From positions 9,008,501 to 9,072,500 of the forward strand of contig NZ_CP088285.1 in NCBI RefSeq assembly GCF_011516645.4: a stretch of DNA of 64,000 nucleotides. Reading direction: 5' to 3'. A program made the position numbers and the translations under genes. The DNA is from Bradyrhizobium septentrionale (GTDB lineage: Bacteria > Pseudomonadota > Alphaproteobacteria > Rhizobiales > Xanthobacteraceae). Below are positions 36,202 to 44,781 of the stretch, in pieces. The notes under the pieces are model-generated. The model saw only the letters and a list, made by a program, of their open reading frames with translations, had not been told where the DNA came from and searched no databases. Positions within the stretch are counted from its first letter, which is position 1, and each line of letters begins with the position of its first letter.

Positions 36202-36436
36202 TCCGCTTGAAACCTCAAGTTTAACTCGCCTTGGAAATAGTGTGCCGTTTTTGCGACACAACGGCTCCGACCAAAGAAGGGCTTCTCTGGGACGACAAGA
36301 TTGTGTCGAATTTGCATGAGCAAATGAGCCGTCTGGGCTCTAGGAATCAACTGTTCCCGCCAGTATGGTGCGCGGCATTTCGCGATGCCGCATGCTGTCG
36401 ATTGCGTCTGCCCATCGTTGCCACCAAGGTGAGAAT

Positions 36437-36682
36437 ATGTCCGACCACGTCGTCCCGCACTTCCATAACGATGCCGGTGTCTCGGTGATCGAAATCGGAT
36501 CGCAGGAGTTCATGTGCGTGGGCGCCAACCCGCCGTTCGACCACCCGCACGTGTTCCTCGACCTCGGCAACGACAGCGAGATCATCTGCCCGTACTGCTC
36601 GACGCTGTATCGCTTCGCGCCCGACCTCGCTGCCGGCGAGGCGCGGCCGCCCGAATGCGTGCTGAAAGACAAGGTCGCCTGA
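36437..36682 (+). CDS. Zinc-finger domain protein (NDUFS6/zf-CHCC type)
   Basis: An 81-residue protein with a C-H-C-C zinc site: Cys27 (EFMCVG), His36 or His38 (FDHPHVFLD), Cys51 and Cys54 (IICPYCSTLYRF). This matches the bacterial counterpart of the complex I subunit NDUFS6, thought to support respiratory complex I. aaggtgaga precedes the ATG. A flavin monooxygenase starts 7 bases after its stop, so the two are likely co-transcribed. The 5' gap 36202-36436 holds no gene. Confidence 0.88.
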   Translation: MSDHVVPHFHNDAGVSVIEIGSQEFMCVGANPPFDHPHVFLDLGNDSEIICPYCSTLYRFAPDLAAGEARPPECVLKDKVA

Positions 36683-36689
36683 CCGCTCC

Positions 36690-37892
36690 GTGGCGCTGAC
36701 GCGAACCGTCATCGTTGCAGGCGCCGGGATCGGAGGACTGACGGCGTCGCTGACACTGGCCGCACAAGGCTTTCGCGTCGTCGTGCTGGAGAAGGCCGAG
36801 CGGCTCGAGGAAGCCGGCGCCGGCATCCAGCTCTCTCCCAATGCCAGCCGCATCCTCGTCGGGCTCGGGCTCAAGGAACCACTTGCGCGGCGCGCGGTCA
36901 CGCCTGAATCCGTCAACATTCTGAGCGCGCGGGCCGGCGGCGAGATCGCGCGGATGCCGCTCGGCCAGGCGGCCGAGTTCCGCGCCGGCGCCCCCTATTG
37001 GGTGATCCACCGCGCCGACCTGCAAGCCGCACTGCAGGCCGCGGTCAACGACCATCCCGATATCGACCTGCGGCTCGGCTGCCAGTTCGAGGATGTCACA
37101 AAGCACGCCAAGGGGTTGACGGTGGTGCAGCGCCGCGGCAATGCACGGCAGGAGGAATTGGCCGTCGCGCTGATCGGCGCCGACGGCATCTGGTCCGCCG
37201 TGCGCGGGCATTTGTTTCCGGATGTACAGCCGAAATTCTCCGGCTTGATCGCTTGGCGCGGCACGCTGGACGCAACCGCCCTGCCGCGTGAATACACCGC
37301 ACCGCGCGTCCAGCTCTGGATGGGGCCGGACGCCCATCTCGTGGCCTATCCGATCTCGGGTGGGCGCCAGATCAACGTGGTCGCGATCGTCTCAGGCACC
37401 TGGAACCGGCCGGGCTGGAGCGCACCCGGCGACATCAACGAGATCAAGGGCGCGTTCGCCACGGCGCGCTGGCCCGCAACCGCGCGGATGCTGATCGGCG
37501 CCGTCGACGGCTGGCGCAAATGGGCGCTATTCACCCTGCCCGACATCGGCCGCTGGAGCGAAGGCGCGGTGACGCTGCTCGGCGATGCCGCGCATGCGAT
37601 GTTGCCGTTCGCCGCGCAGGGCGCCGGCATGGCAATCGAGGATGCCGCCGTGCTCGCCAAGGCGCTCAGCGACTGCACCGGGGAAAACACCTCAGGCATT
37701 CCCGCCGCGCTGAAGCGCTACGCCGAGATGCGGCGCAGGCGCGTGCTGAAGGTCCAGCGCATGGCGCGGCAGCAGGGCCGCATCTATCACTTGCGCGGGC
37801 CGCTCGCGATCACGCGCGATCTCGCGATCCGCGCCATCGGTCCGCAGCGCATGCTGGCGCGGCAGGACTGGATCTACGACTGGCGCGTCTGA
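36690..37892 (+). CDS. FAD-dependent monooxygenase (salicylate hydroxylase/UbiH-like)
   Basis: A 400-residue class A flavoprotein hydroxylase. The FAD dinucleotide motif is GAGIGG (residues 11-16), and the GD motif that binds FAD ribose is LLGDAAHAMLPFAAQGAG. Length and the YWVIHRADLQ segment fit the salicylate 1-monooxygenase-like group. It uses NAD(P)H and O2 to hydroxylate an aromatic or similar substrate; which one is not evident. GTG start, 7 bases after the zinc-finger gene. Confidence 0.9.
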   Translation: MALTRTVIVAGAGIGGLTASLTLAAQGFRVVVLEKAERLEEAGAGIQLSPNASRILVGLGLKEPLARRAVTPESVNILSARAGGEIARMPLGQAAEFRAGAPYWVIHRADLQAALQAAVNDHPDIDLRLGCQFEDVTKHAKGLTVVQRRGNARQEELAVALIGADGIWSAVRGHLFPDVQPKFSGLIAWRGTLDATALPREYTAPRVQLWMGPDAHLVAYPISGGRQINVVAIVSGTWNRPGWSAPGDINEIKGAFATARWPATARMLIGAVDGWRKWALFTLPDIGRWSEGAVTLLGDAAHAMLPFAAQGAGMAIEDAAVLAKALSDCTGENTSGIPAALKRYAEMRRRRVLKVQRMARQQGRIYHLRGPLAITRDLAIRAIGPQRMLARQDWIYDWRV

Positions 37893-37944
37893 GCCGTCAG
37901 CTGAGCGCGCGACCGGCGATCGGCTTCGCTCGAAAGCGCTGAGC

Positions 37945-38382
37945 TTAGTGGACGACGCCCCGCGGGGCGCGTGCCCCCTTCGCGGCCGGCGCCGGCGCGG
38001 CGGGCGCTGCGGCCGCAGCGGTCTCGTCCGGCGGGCTTTCATGACACTTGTTGCTGCGCCAGGCCTGATCGGCAAGTTTCTGCCGGGCGCGAATCGAGAT
38101 CAGCTCGTTGCGATAGACCATCTCGGAGACCACGGTACCACCGACGCCGGTCTCCGCCTTGGCCATCAGCTTTTCCTGATCCGCAGCGCTGGTCGCGAGG
38201 CTCTTGCGCTCGGTCTCGAGCTGCTTGCAATCATAGAGGTCGTATTTGGCGGGATCGGCGAACGCTGGTGACATGGTATCGCCGATCTGCGCGCAGCCGG
38301 AAACGCCCGCGGCCGAGGCGAGCAGCACAATGACGGCCGCCGCGCGCGACGGCTTTGAGCGGCGTGGGAAACGAACAGACAT
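37945..38382 (-). CDS. Hypothetical lipoprotein
   Basis: A 145-residue envelope lipoprotein. A signal sequence (RAAAVIVLLASAAGVSGC) ends in a lipobox-like GVSGC with Cys at residue 30. The middle is charged (YDLYDCKQLETERKSLAT) and the end is Ala/Pro-rich. There are further Cys in YDCKQ and NKCHESPP. No family is recognised beyond small rhizobial lipoproteins. A weak aagaaag lies before the ATG. Confidence 0.75.
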   Translation of the reverse strand: MSVRFPRRSKPSRAAAVIVLLASAAGVSGCAQIGDTMSPAFADPAKYDLYDCKQLETERKSLATSAADQEKLMAKAETGVGGTVVSEMVYRNELISIRARQKLADQAWRSNKCHESPPDETAAAAAPAAPAPAAKGARAPRGVVH

Positions 38383-38606
38383 TCGGCTTTCTTAGTCAGA
38401 CAGTGTTGAGATTGCCTAAACCAGCCACCGGTGTCCGGATTGAGGCTCAATCGCGGCGGCGCGCTGCTTATCCCAATGCGGGGCGGCCGAAGCAAATGGA
38501 ATTGCAGGCCACTGTTTAAGTCTTTGAAACCGCACCTGTTAGCACCGGATAATGACAATTCCACTTCGCGCTCAAACGCGCTAGAAATCGGCGCGCCTGG
38601 CGCAAT

Positions 38607-38693
38607 GCGGACGTGGCGGAACTGGTAGACGCAAGGGACTTAAAATCCCTCGATGGCAACGTCGTGTGGGTTCGACTCCCACCGCCCGCACCA
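38607..38693 (+). tRNA. tRNA-Leu (anticodon TAA)
   Basis: An 87-base tRNA with encoded CCA. The D arm is gcg/cgc around gaactggtaga. The anticodon arm is aggga-cttaaaa-tccct, giving TAA. A long class II variable arm (cgatggcaacgtcgt) follows, then the T arm gtggg-ttcgact-cccac. The acceptor pairs gcggacg with cgcccgc, leaving an A5-C68 mismatch. Confidence 0.95.
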
Positions 38694-38785
38694 GCCTTCG
38701 CTCGCGAAATGAATAGCGTTGGCGCCACCGCCAGCCAGGCGAAAGCGATGCGGTTGCGGCGAGCTACGGCTCGGCAGGCCGAGCC

Positions 38786-39073
38786 TCACGCGAACCCCAG
38801 ACCGATCCGCCGCTCCTTCTTCCAGATGACCCGGCAGGTGTGCCGCTGGCCGTCGACGGCGAGGACGAAGCGGTCGGGAAACCACAGCGGCGAATTGACT
38901 TCGATGCAGGCCCCCTGCGGAGAAAGGTTTCGGACCGTGCAGGGTATCGCTTCATTGCCGAACTCGATCGCCCCCGATTTGAGGACGCGGCGACGGGAGC
39001 CGCTGCGCCGCTCATCGGTCGGCTTTGGCTGCTGCCCGCCAGCTGGTGCGGGCCTGCTATCGTCGTCGGCCAT
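38786..39073 (-). CDS. PilZ-domain protein
   Basis: A 95-residue single-domain PilZ protein. DERRSGSRRRVLKSG and RNLSPQGACIEV carry the Arg-rich motif and the (D/N)xSxxG motif for c-di-GMP binding. The end is VIWKKERRIGLGFA, as in many alphaproteobacterial PilZ proteins. The start MADDDSRPAPAG is chosen because the long frame upstream is basic, unstructured and unsupported. It stands alone. The 39074-39368 gap shows no gene. Confidence 0.83.
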   Translation of the reverse strand: MADDDSRPAPAGGQQPKPTDERRSGSRRRVLKSGAIEFGNEAIPCTVRNLSPQGACIEVNSPLWFPDRFVLAVDGQRHTCRVIWKKERRIGLGFA

Positions 39074-39368
39074 GAACCCGTCGCGATCGGTACACACGCT
39101 GGCGGTCAGGTTACGACGCGATTCTGACGGGAACCTTAAGACATCGCCAGCCGCGTTGGCATGCCACGCGCCTGCCGACGGCTTGGGCGGCAGGCGCGGT
39201 ATCACATTGCTAGCATCACCTGATCGTGTTTCCCGGGCTGTGGCGCGGTTCACAAGCCGGGATCGCGGCGTGTCGTAGTCTCGATGCATTGTCTTGGCGC
39301 GATGGAAATTCCGGCCGCATATTTCGCGGCCGTCGCATTTCGAAATCAATTTTGGTCGGAGATCGGTG

Positions 39369-39665
39369 ATGGAGATTGCAAACTGCAATCGAATTGCTGG
39401 CGACAGGGCGCGCGATCAAGGCGCCTCCATTCTCGAGCATGGCGACGACGCGGCCCATTGCAGCAACGGGCTCAATGCCCAGACATTCCACGACGCGACG
39501 CCCGACGAGCGCGTGATCTACCGGCGATGGATTCGTCGCGCGATCATGCTGTACGGACTGCTAGCACTCGCCGCAGGAACAGCGGTCTGGATCAACGGCG
39601 CGGCTGTCGGGCCGACACAGCTCTCCAGCCTGTCGAGTGCGAGCGACGCGAAATCGGGTCACTGA
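39369..39665 (+). CDS. Small hypothetical membrane protein
   Basis: A 98-residue protein with one predicted membrane segment (AIMLYGLLALAAGTAVWING, about residues 58-77), a charged N-terminal part and a short Ser-rich tail. The ATG at 39369 has ggaga 8 to 12 bases upstream. I do not recognise it. Function unknown. Confidence 0.6.
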   Translation: MEIANCNRIAGDRARDQGASILEHGDDAAHCSNGLNAQTFHDATPDERVIYRRWIRRAIMLYGLLALAAGTAVWINGAAVGPTQLSSLSSASDAKSGH

Positions 39666-39667
39666 CA

Positions 39668-39772
39668 CTAGAGCGTTTTCGAGCGAAGTGGGCACCGGTT
39701 CGCGTGAAGAAAACGCGTCAAACAAGGAGCTAGAGCTTCGGTTCTGATTCAATCAGATCCGGAGCTCTAGAA
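39668..39772. repeat. Dispersed intergenic repeat unit
   Basis: It begins ctagagcgttttcgagcgaa and ends with ggttctgattcaatcagatc and ggagctctag. It is the reverse-orientation counterpart of 9186-9290 and a fuller form of 31752-31815. Its ends ctagagc/gctctag are complementary. Confidence 0.7.
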
Positions 39773-39782
39773 GCGACAGTTC

Positions 39783-39816
39783 GAAACGAAAAATGGCCGG
39801 GACAACGCCCGGCCAT
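39783..39816 (-). terminator. Rho-independent terminator of the dppA-like gene
   Basis: The 9-bp stem ATGGCCGGG/CCCGGCCAT (39793-39801 and 39808-39816) is followed on the minus strand by ttttcgtttcg. It lies 24 bases past the stop codon at 39840. Confidence 0.85.
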
Positions 39817-39839
39817 TCGTCGTTAGCAAGACCGCAAGC

Positions 39840-41459
39840 CTACTCGGACTTGTCGATATTCCAGAAGATCGGCGTCGCCGGTCCGTCGAGGACACCGGTC
39901 AACGACTTCCGCCAGGCACTCGGAACCGTGTACTGGCCGAGCGGAATGTAGATCACCTGATCGTAGGCCTCGGTCTGGATGTCAGCGGCGATCTTCTTCT
40001 TTTCCTCGGCCGAGCCAGCGCGCGCGAACTTGTCGCGCAGCTCCTCGATCTTCGGATCTTCGGCCCAGCCGAACCAGCCGCCGTTCTTGCCACGACCGGT
40101 GATCGACGCGTTGACGATCGGATCGGCGACGTCGGCTGCGACCCAGTTGGTGAAGAACATATTCCAGCCGCCTTCCTTCGGCGACTTCTGGCTGGCGCGG
40201 CGGGTCACGACGGTCTGCCAATCGGTGGCCTGGAAATCCACCTTGAAGCCGGCATCGCGCAACTGCTGCGCCACGACGATCGGCTGGGCCTTCAGCGTGG
40301 TGACATCGCCCGGCCCCATGATCACGACGGGCGTGCCGTCATAGCCGGACGCGGCAAGCGCCTTCTTGGCTTCCGCCATGCCGCTGCCCTTCACCAAGGT
40401 CTCGGCACCGACGTCGGTCTCCAGCGGCGTGCCGCAGACGAAGAAGGCGCCGCAGATCTTCTGGTACTTGGCATTGCCGACCAGCGCGTCGAGCACGTCC
40501 TTCTGGTTCATCGCCAGGAACGCGGCGCGGCGTACCTTCGGATTGTCGAACGGCGGATAGAGGAAGTTCATGCGACCAAGGGTCTGGAAGCCGAACTTGT
40601 TGAGCACGTCGATCTTGAGATCCGGATTGGCTTCGAGCACCGGCAGCATGTCAAACGGAAGCTGTTCCATGAAATCGATGTCGCCGGACTGCAGCGCGTT
40701 CACCGCGGTCTGCGCATCGGCCATCGTGATCCACTCGACGCGGTCGACCTTGACGACCTTGCCGCCTGCGGTCCAGCTCGCCGGCTCCTTGCGCGGCACG
40801 TAGTCCTTGTTCTTCTCATAGACCGCCTTCACGCCCGGCTGGAATTCCGCCTGCACGAACTTGAACGGTCCGGATCCGATCTGTTCCGGGATCGGCTTGT
40901 CCGGCGGCGTCTCGGCGAGACGCTTCGGCATCATGAACGGTACACGCGACGACGGCTTGCCGATCGATTCGAGCACGAGGCCGTAGGGCTCCTTCAGCTT
41001 CAGCGTGATGGTCTTGGCGTCGGTCGCCTCCAGGCTCGCGACGAAGTCCATCAGCTTCTGGCCCATGCCGTCGACCTTGCCCCAGCGCTGCAGCGAGGCG
41101 ACGCAGTCTTCCGCGGTGACCGGCGCGCCGTCGTGCCACTTCAGGCCGTCGCGCAGCGTGAACGTATAGGTCAGCTTGTCGTCGGAGACCTTCCAGTCCG
41201 CCATCTGCGGCTGGATCTTGAAGTTGGAATCCGTCGCCAGCAGCGTGTCATAGATCATGTAGCCGTGATCGCGGGTGATGTAGGCGGTGGTCATGATCGG
41301 ATCGATGACGCGCAGATCCGAGTGCATCACCGCGGTGATGGTCTTGCCCGCAGCCATCGCCTGCGGTGCAAATGACAATTCCTGCGGCGCGAACGACAGT
41401 GCAAGCGCCGTCAACGCAGCCGCGAGCGTGCGGTGCTTCCAACGCGAGATAGGGAACAT
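39840..41459 (-). CDS. ABC transporter substrate-binding protein, family 5 (DppA-like)
   Basis: A 539-residue periplasmic peptide-binding protein. aggagag precedes the ATG. The Sec-type signal peptide contains a small internal duplication, LSFAPQ-E-LSFAPQ, before AMAAGK. Family features include LRDGLKWHDGAPVTAEDC and IGSGPFKFV. It is a full-length paralogue of the protein at 3677-5287. It is divergent from the M20 peptidase gene (265 bases between starts) and lies near dppBC-DF at 46-50 kb, so it is the likely binding component of that transporter. Ligands may be peptides or amino acid derivatives. Confidence 0.92.
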   Translation of the reverse strand: MFPISRWKHRTLAAALTALALSFAPQELSFAPQAMAAGKTITAVMHSDLRVIDPIMTTAYITRDHGYMIYDTLLATDSNFKIQPQMADWKVSDDKLTYTFTLRDGLKWHDGAPVTAEDCVASLQRWGKVDGMGQKLMDFVASLEATDAKTITLKLKEPYGLVLESIGKPSSRVPFMMPKRLAETPPDKPIPEQIGSGPFKFVQAEFQPGVKAVYEKNKDYVPRKEPASWTAGGKVVKVDRVEWITMADAQTAVNALQSGDIDFMEQLPFDMLPVLEANPDLKIDVLNKFGFQTLGRMNFLYPPFDNPKVRRAAFLAMNQKDVLDALVGNAKYQKICGAFFVCGTPLETDVGAETLVKGSGMAEAKKALAASGYDGTPVVIMGPGDVTTLKAQPIVVAQQLRDAGFKVDFQATDWQTVVTRRASQKSPKEGGWNMFFTNWVAADVADPIVNASITGRGKNGGWFGWAEDPKIEELRDKFARAGSAEEKKKIAADIQTEAYDQVIYIPLGQYTVPSAWRKSLTGVLDGPATPIFWNIDKSE

Positions 41460-41724
41460 GCAATCTCTCCTGACGTGAAACTGGTCAAAGCCGGCTTATT
41501 CGTTATGCATGAGGTTCGTTATTTAGGCGAACTAACATGCTGTATGGCTTGTGAAATCGAGACTTGCACCAAGCGCAATGCGCGTCAATCGGTTTCGGGC
41601 GAGATCGGACGTACACAAACGAATGAGGCCGCGCGCCAGATTTTGGCTTTACAAATTCGTCGGCTGAGATTTTCGTAACGCGCGCGCGATGCCGGCGCGA
41701 TCAAAACAACAAGAGAGAAAAACG

Positions 41725-42855
41725 ATGAACCCAGCCAATCTTCCCTTTGATTCCGAAGCGATGTTGCAGGGCCTGCGCGGCTGGGTGGAATGCGAGAGCC
41801 CGACCTGGGATTCGGCGGCAGTCGAACGCATGCTCGACCTTGCCGCGCGCGAGATGGCGATCATGGGTGCGACGATCGAGCGCATCGCGGGACGCCAGGG
41901 CTTTGCCGGCTGCGTCCGCGCCCGTTTTCCTCATCCGAAGCGAGGCCAGCCCGGCATCCTGATATCAGGTCATCTGGACACCGTGCACCCGGTCGGCACC
42001 ATCGAGAAGCTGAAGTGGCGGCGCGAAGGCAACAAATGTTTCGGGCCCGGCATCTTCGACATGAAGGGCGGCAACTACCTGTCGGTCGAGGCGATCAGAC
42101 AATTGGCGCGCGCCGCCTTCACGACGCCGCTGCCGATCACGGTGCTGTTCACACCCGATGAAGAGGTCGGCACGCCGTCGACGCGCGACATCATCGAGGC
42201 AGAAGCCGCGCGCAACAAATACGTGCTAGTGCCGGAGCCCGGCCGTCCGAATAACGGCGTCGTCACCGGCCGCTACGCGATCGCGCGCTTCAATCTGGAA
42301 GCAACAGGCAAGCCGAGCCATGCCGGCGCGACGTTGTCTTCGGGTCGCTCCGCGATCCGCGAGATGGCGCGGCAGATCATCGCCATCGACGGCATGACCA
42401 CCGAGGACTGCACGTTCTCGGTCGGCGTCGTGCATGGCGGCCAATGGGTCAATTGCGTTGCGACGACCTGCACCGGTGAAGCGCTCAGCATGGCCAAGCG
42501 CCAGGCCGATCTCGATCGCGGCGTCGAGCGCATGCTGGCGCTGTCCGGCACCGCCAACGACGTGACCTTCAACGTGACGCGCGGCGTCACCCGCCCGGTG
42601 TGGGAGCCGGATGCCGGCACCATGGCGCTCTATGAAAAGGCAAAGGGCCTCGCGGCGGCGATGGGCCTCGATCTGCCGCATGGCAGCGCCGGCGGCGGCT
42701 CGGACGGCAACTTCACCGGTGCGATGGGCATCCCCACGCTCGACGGCCTCGGCGTTCGCGGCGCCGACGCGCATACGCTCAACGAACATATCGAGGTCGA
42801 CAGCCTCGCCGAGCGCGGCCGCCTGATGGCGGCGCTGCTGGCGACGCTGGACTGA
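41725..42855 (+). CDS. M20-family metallopeptidase (glutamate carboxypeptidase-like)
   Basis: A 376-residue di-zinc exopeptidase of the carboxypeptidase G2/ArgE group. Metal and catalytic motifs are in order: ISGHLDTVHP, GPGIFDMKGG, TPDEEVGTPST, PEPGRP and a final His in DAHTLNEHIEV. There is no signal peptide, so it works in the cytoplasm on imported substrates, removing C-terminal glutamate or a similar residue from peptides or N-acyl amino acids. aagagag precedes the ATG at 41725. It opens the plus-strand part of the peptide-use locus. Confidence 0.9.
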   Translation: MNPANLPFDSEAMLQGLRGWVECESPTWDSAAVERMLDLAAREMAIMGATIERIAGRQGFAGCVRARFPHPKRGQPGILISGHLDTVHPVGTIEKLKWRREGNKCFGPGIFDMKGGNYLSVEAIRQLARAAFTTPLPITVLFTPDEEVGTPSTRDIIEAEAARNKYVLVPEPGRPNNGVVTGRYAIARFNLEATGKPSHAGATLSSGRSAIREMARQIIAIDGMTTEDCTFSVGVVHGGQWVNCVATTCTGEALSMAKRQADLDRGVERMLALSGTANDVTFNVTRGVTRPVWEPDAGTMALYEKAKGLAAAMGLDLPHGSAGGGSDGNFTGAMGIPTLDGLGVRGADAHTLNEHIEVDSLAERGRLMAALLATLD

Positions 42856-42951
42856 CATCGATTTGCACTGCACAACACGTTGGCACTGCCGGATCGAAAT
42901 TTAGCCTTGTCCAATTTTCAGGCTTCGCCTACGGTCCGGCCGTCCAACACG

Positions 42952-43177
42952 ACGATGCGGGAGAGATCGAAGCGACAACATGCGTGTTGTTGGCTTCGGC
43001 GCCGACGGAGCAACCGCCCCGGAAACTCTCAGGCAGAAGGACTGTATCGTCAGGACGATCTGGAGAGAGACGGACATGGCCGCACATCAAGGGCCGTGAC
43101 GTCCACCGAAGGGGATAGTTCGCTATTGGGCTCCGACCCGATGCGGATCAAGCTCTCAGGTACCGTGACAGATGGGG
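42952..43177 (+). promoter_or_regulatory. Tandem glycine riboswitch (two aptamers)
   Basis: Aptamer 1 (about 42952-43050) has GGGAGAGA, GCGCCGACGGAGCAA and GGAAACTCTCAGGCAGAAGG, closed by ACGAT/ATCGT. Aptamer 2 (about 43056-43177) has TGGAGAGAG, CACCGAAGGGGATAG and CTCTCAGGTACCGTGACAGA, then tgggg. These are the conserved blocks of the tandem glycine riboswitch. The downstream 43178-43212 stretch can fold (cgccga/tcggcg with ccggt/accgg inside) and may be the expression platform before the ATG at 43239. There is no clear T-run, so control may be at translation. Confidence 0.93.
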
Positions 43178-43238
43178 CGCCGACGCCGGTTTCACCGGTG
43201 GTTCGGCGACTCTAACCCACGGGAGCCTGAAGACCATC

Positions 43239-44546
43239 ATGCCTCACATTGCGATCATTGGCGCCGGCATCACCGGCGTGACGACGGCCTATGCCCTGCT
43301 CGAACGCGGCTACCGGGTGACTGTCCTCGACAGGCATCGCTACGCCGCGATGGAAACCTCGTTCGCCAATGGCGGACAACTCTCCGCCAGCAACGCGGAA
43401 GTCTGGAACAGCGCCGCAACCATCCTCAAGGGTCTGCGCTGGATGCTCAGGAGCGATGCGCCGCTCTTGATGAACCCGAAGCCGAGCTGGCACAAGTATT
43501 CCTGGATCAGTGAGTTCGTCGGCAACATCGGCCGCTATCGCAGCAACACCATCGAGACCACGCGGCTCGCCATTGAGGCGCGCAAGCATCTGTTCTCGAT
43601 CGCACAGCGCGAGAACATCGCCTTCGATCTCGAACGCCGCGGCATCCTGCACGTCTATCACGACAAGGCCGCCTTCGAAGCGGGCCTGCGGGTCAACACG
43701 CTGCTGCAGCAAGGCGGGCTCGACCGCCGGCCGGTGACCGCTGACGAAATCCGCAGCCTCGAGCCCGCGCTGCAGACGGCCTGCTATGGCGGCTTCTTCA
43801 CGCCGTCGGACGCGACCGGCGATATCCACAAGTTCACCCGCGGGCTTGCCGACGCCTGCATCCGCCGCGGCGCAGCCTTCATCCACGAAGCCGATGTCGA
43901 TGCGATCGCGCGCGGCGACGATGGCTTCCGTGTCAGTTGGAACGCTGCCGCTTCGCATGATGCCGACTTCGCGACGCGACATGAGTTGCAGGCCGACGGG
44001 ATCGTGATTTGCGCCGGCGTCGCGAGCCGCCACTTCGCTGGCATGCTCAACGACCGCGTCAATGTCTATCCGGTGAAGGGTTATTCGATCACGGTGCAGC
44101 TCGATGCGCCGCAAAGCCGCGACGCTGCGCCGACCGTAAGCCTGCTCGATGAAGCTGCGAAAATCGTCACCAGCCGGCTCGGCGCCGACCGCTTCCGCGT
44201 CGCCGGCACCGCCGAGTTCAACGGCTTCAACCGCGACATTCGCGCCGACCGGATCCAGCCGCTGGTGGACTGGGTGCGACATCATTTCCCAGGGATCGAC
44301 ACGTCGGCGATCGTGCCGTGGGCGGGCCTGCGCCCGATGATGCCGAACATGATGCCGGTGGTTCGCGCCGGACGGATTCCGGGCGTGTTCTACAATACGG
44401 GCCACGGTCATCTCGGCTGGACGCTCTCGGCCGCGACGGCGCAGATGGTAGCAGGGGCGATCGATGATTGGAGCGACCTCGACACGCCTTCAATGGTGCC
44501 GTCGCAGGTCGATACGACCGAGACCACCCACGCAGCTTTCCCCTAA
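43239..44546 (+). CDS. FAD-dependent amino acid oxidoreductase (DadA / glycine-oxidase-like)
   Basis: A 435-residue DAO-family flavoprotein. The N-terminal FAD motif is GAGITGVTTAYALLERGY (from residue 8), followed by TSFANGGQLSASNAEVW and the C-terminal NTGHGHLGWTLS segment typical of D-amino acid dehydrogenase small subunits. It oxidatively deaminates an amino acid to an oxo-acid and ammonia. The tandem glycine riboswitch just upstream implies that glycine is either the substrate or the signal. The neighbours hydrolyse peptides and amides, so it may deal with released glycine or D-amino acids. The following 235 bases (44547-44781) hold only a doubtful 39-codon frame. Confidence 0.9.
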   Translation: MPHIAIIGAGITGVTTAYALLERGYRVTVLDRHRYAAMETSFANGGQLSASNAEVWNSAATILKGLRWMLRSDAPLLMNPKPSWHKYSWISEFVGNIGRYRSNTIETTRLAIEARKHLFSIAQRENIAFDLERRGILHVYHDKAAFEAGLRVNTLLQQGGLDRRPVTADEIRSLEPALQTACYGGFFTPSDATGDIHKFTRGLADACIRRGAAFIHEADVDAIARGDDGFRVSWNAAASHDADFATRHELQADGIVICAGVASRHFAGMLNDRVNVYPVKGYSITVQLDAPQSRDAAPTVSLLDEAAKIVTSRLGADRFRVAGTAEFNGFNRDIRADRIQPLVDWVRHHFPGIDTSAIVPWAGLRPMMPNMMPVVRAGRIPGVFYNTGHGHLGWTLSAATAQMVAGAIDDWSDLDTPSMVPSQVDTTETTHAAFP

Positions 44547-44781
44547 TTATCCGGCCGGAGAGGAAGAATATGAGCGTATTTGCGTGTGGCCAAGTCGGAA
44601 TTCGCCGAGAAACGCCGCGTGACTAGGACTAGCGTCACAACGGGGAAAAGCGCTTCATCTCGGGAGGGGACAATGCGCATTGGGGTGGCGGGCACGCATG
44701 ACATTGCGCCGACTTCGTGCGCCGTCTTTCCAAGACAGTCAATGCTCAGGCTTCTGCGCCGGGCTCCACGAAAGGCGCGAC

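Noticed and set aside
38607..38785. tRNA-Leu as attachment site of a genomic island
   Set aside because: No integrase gene is nearby and I see no repeat of the tRNA 3' end downstream in the window.
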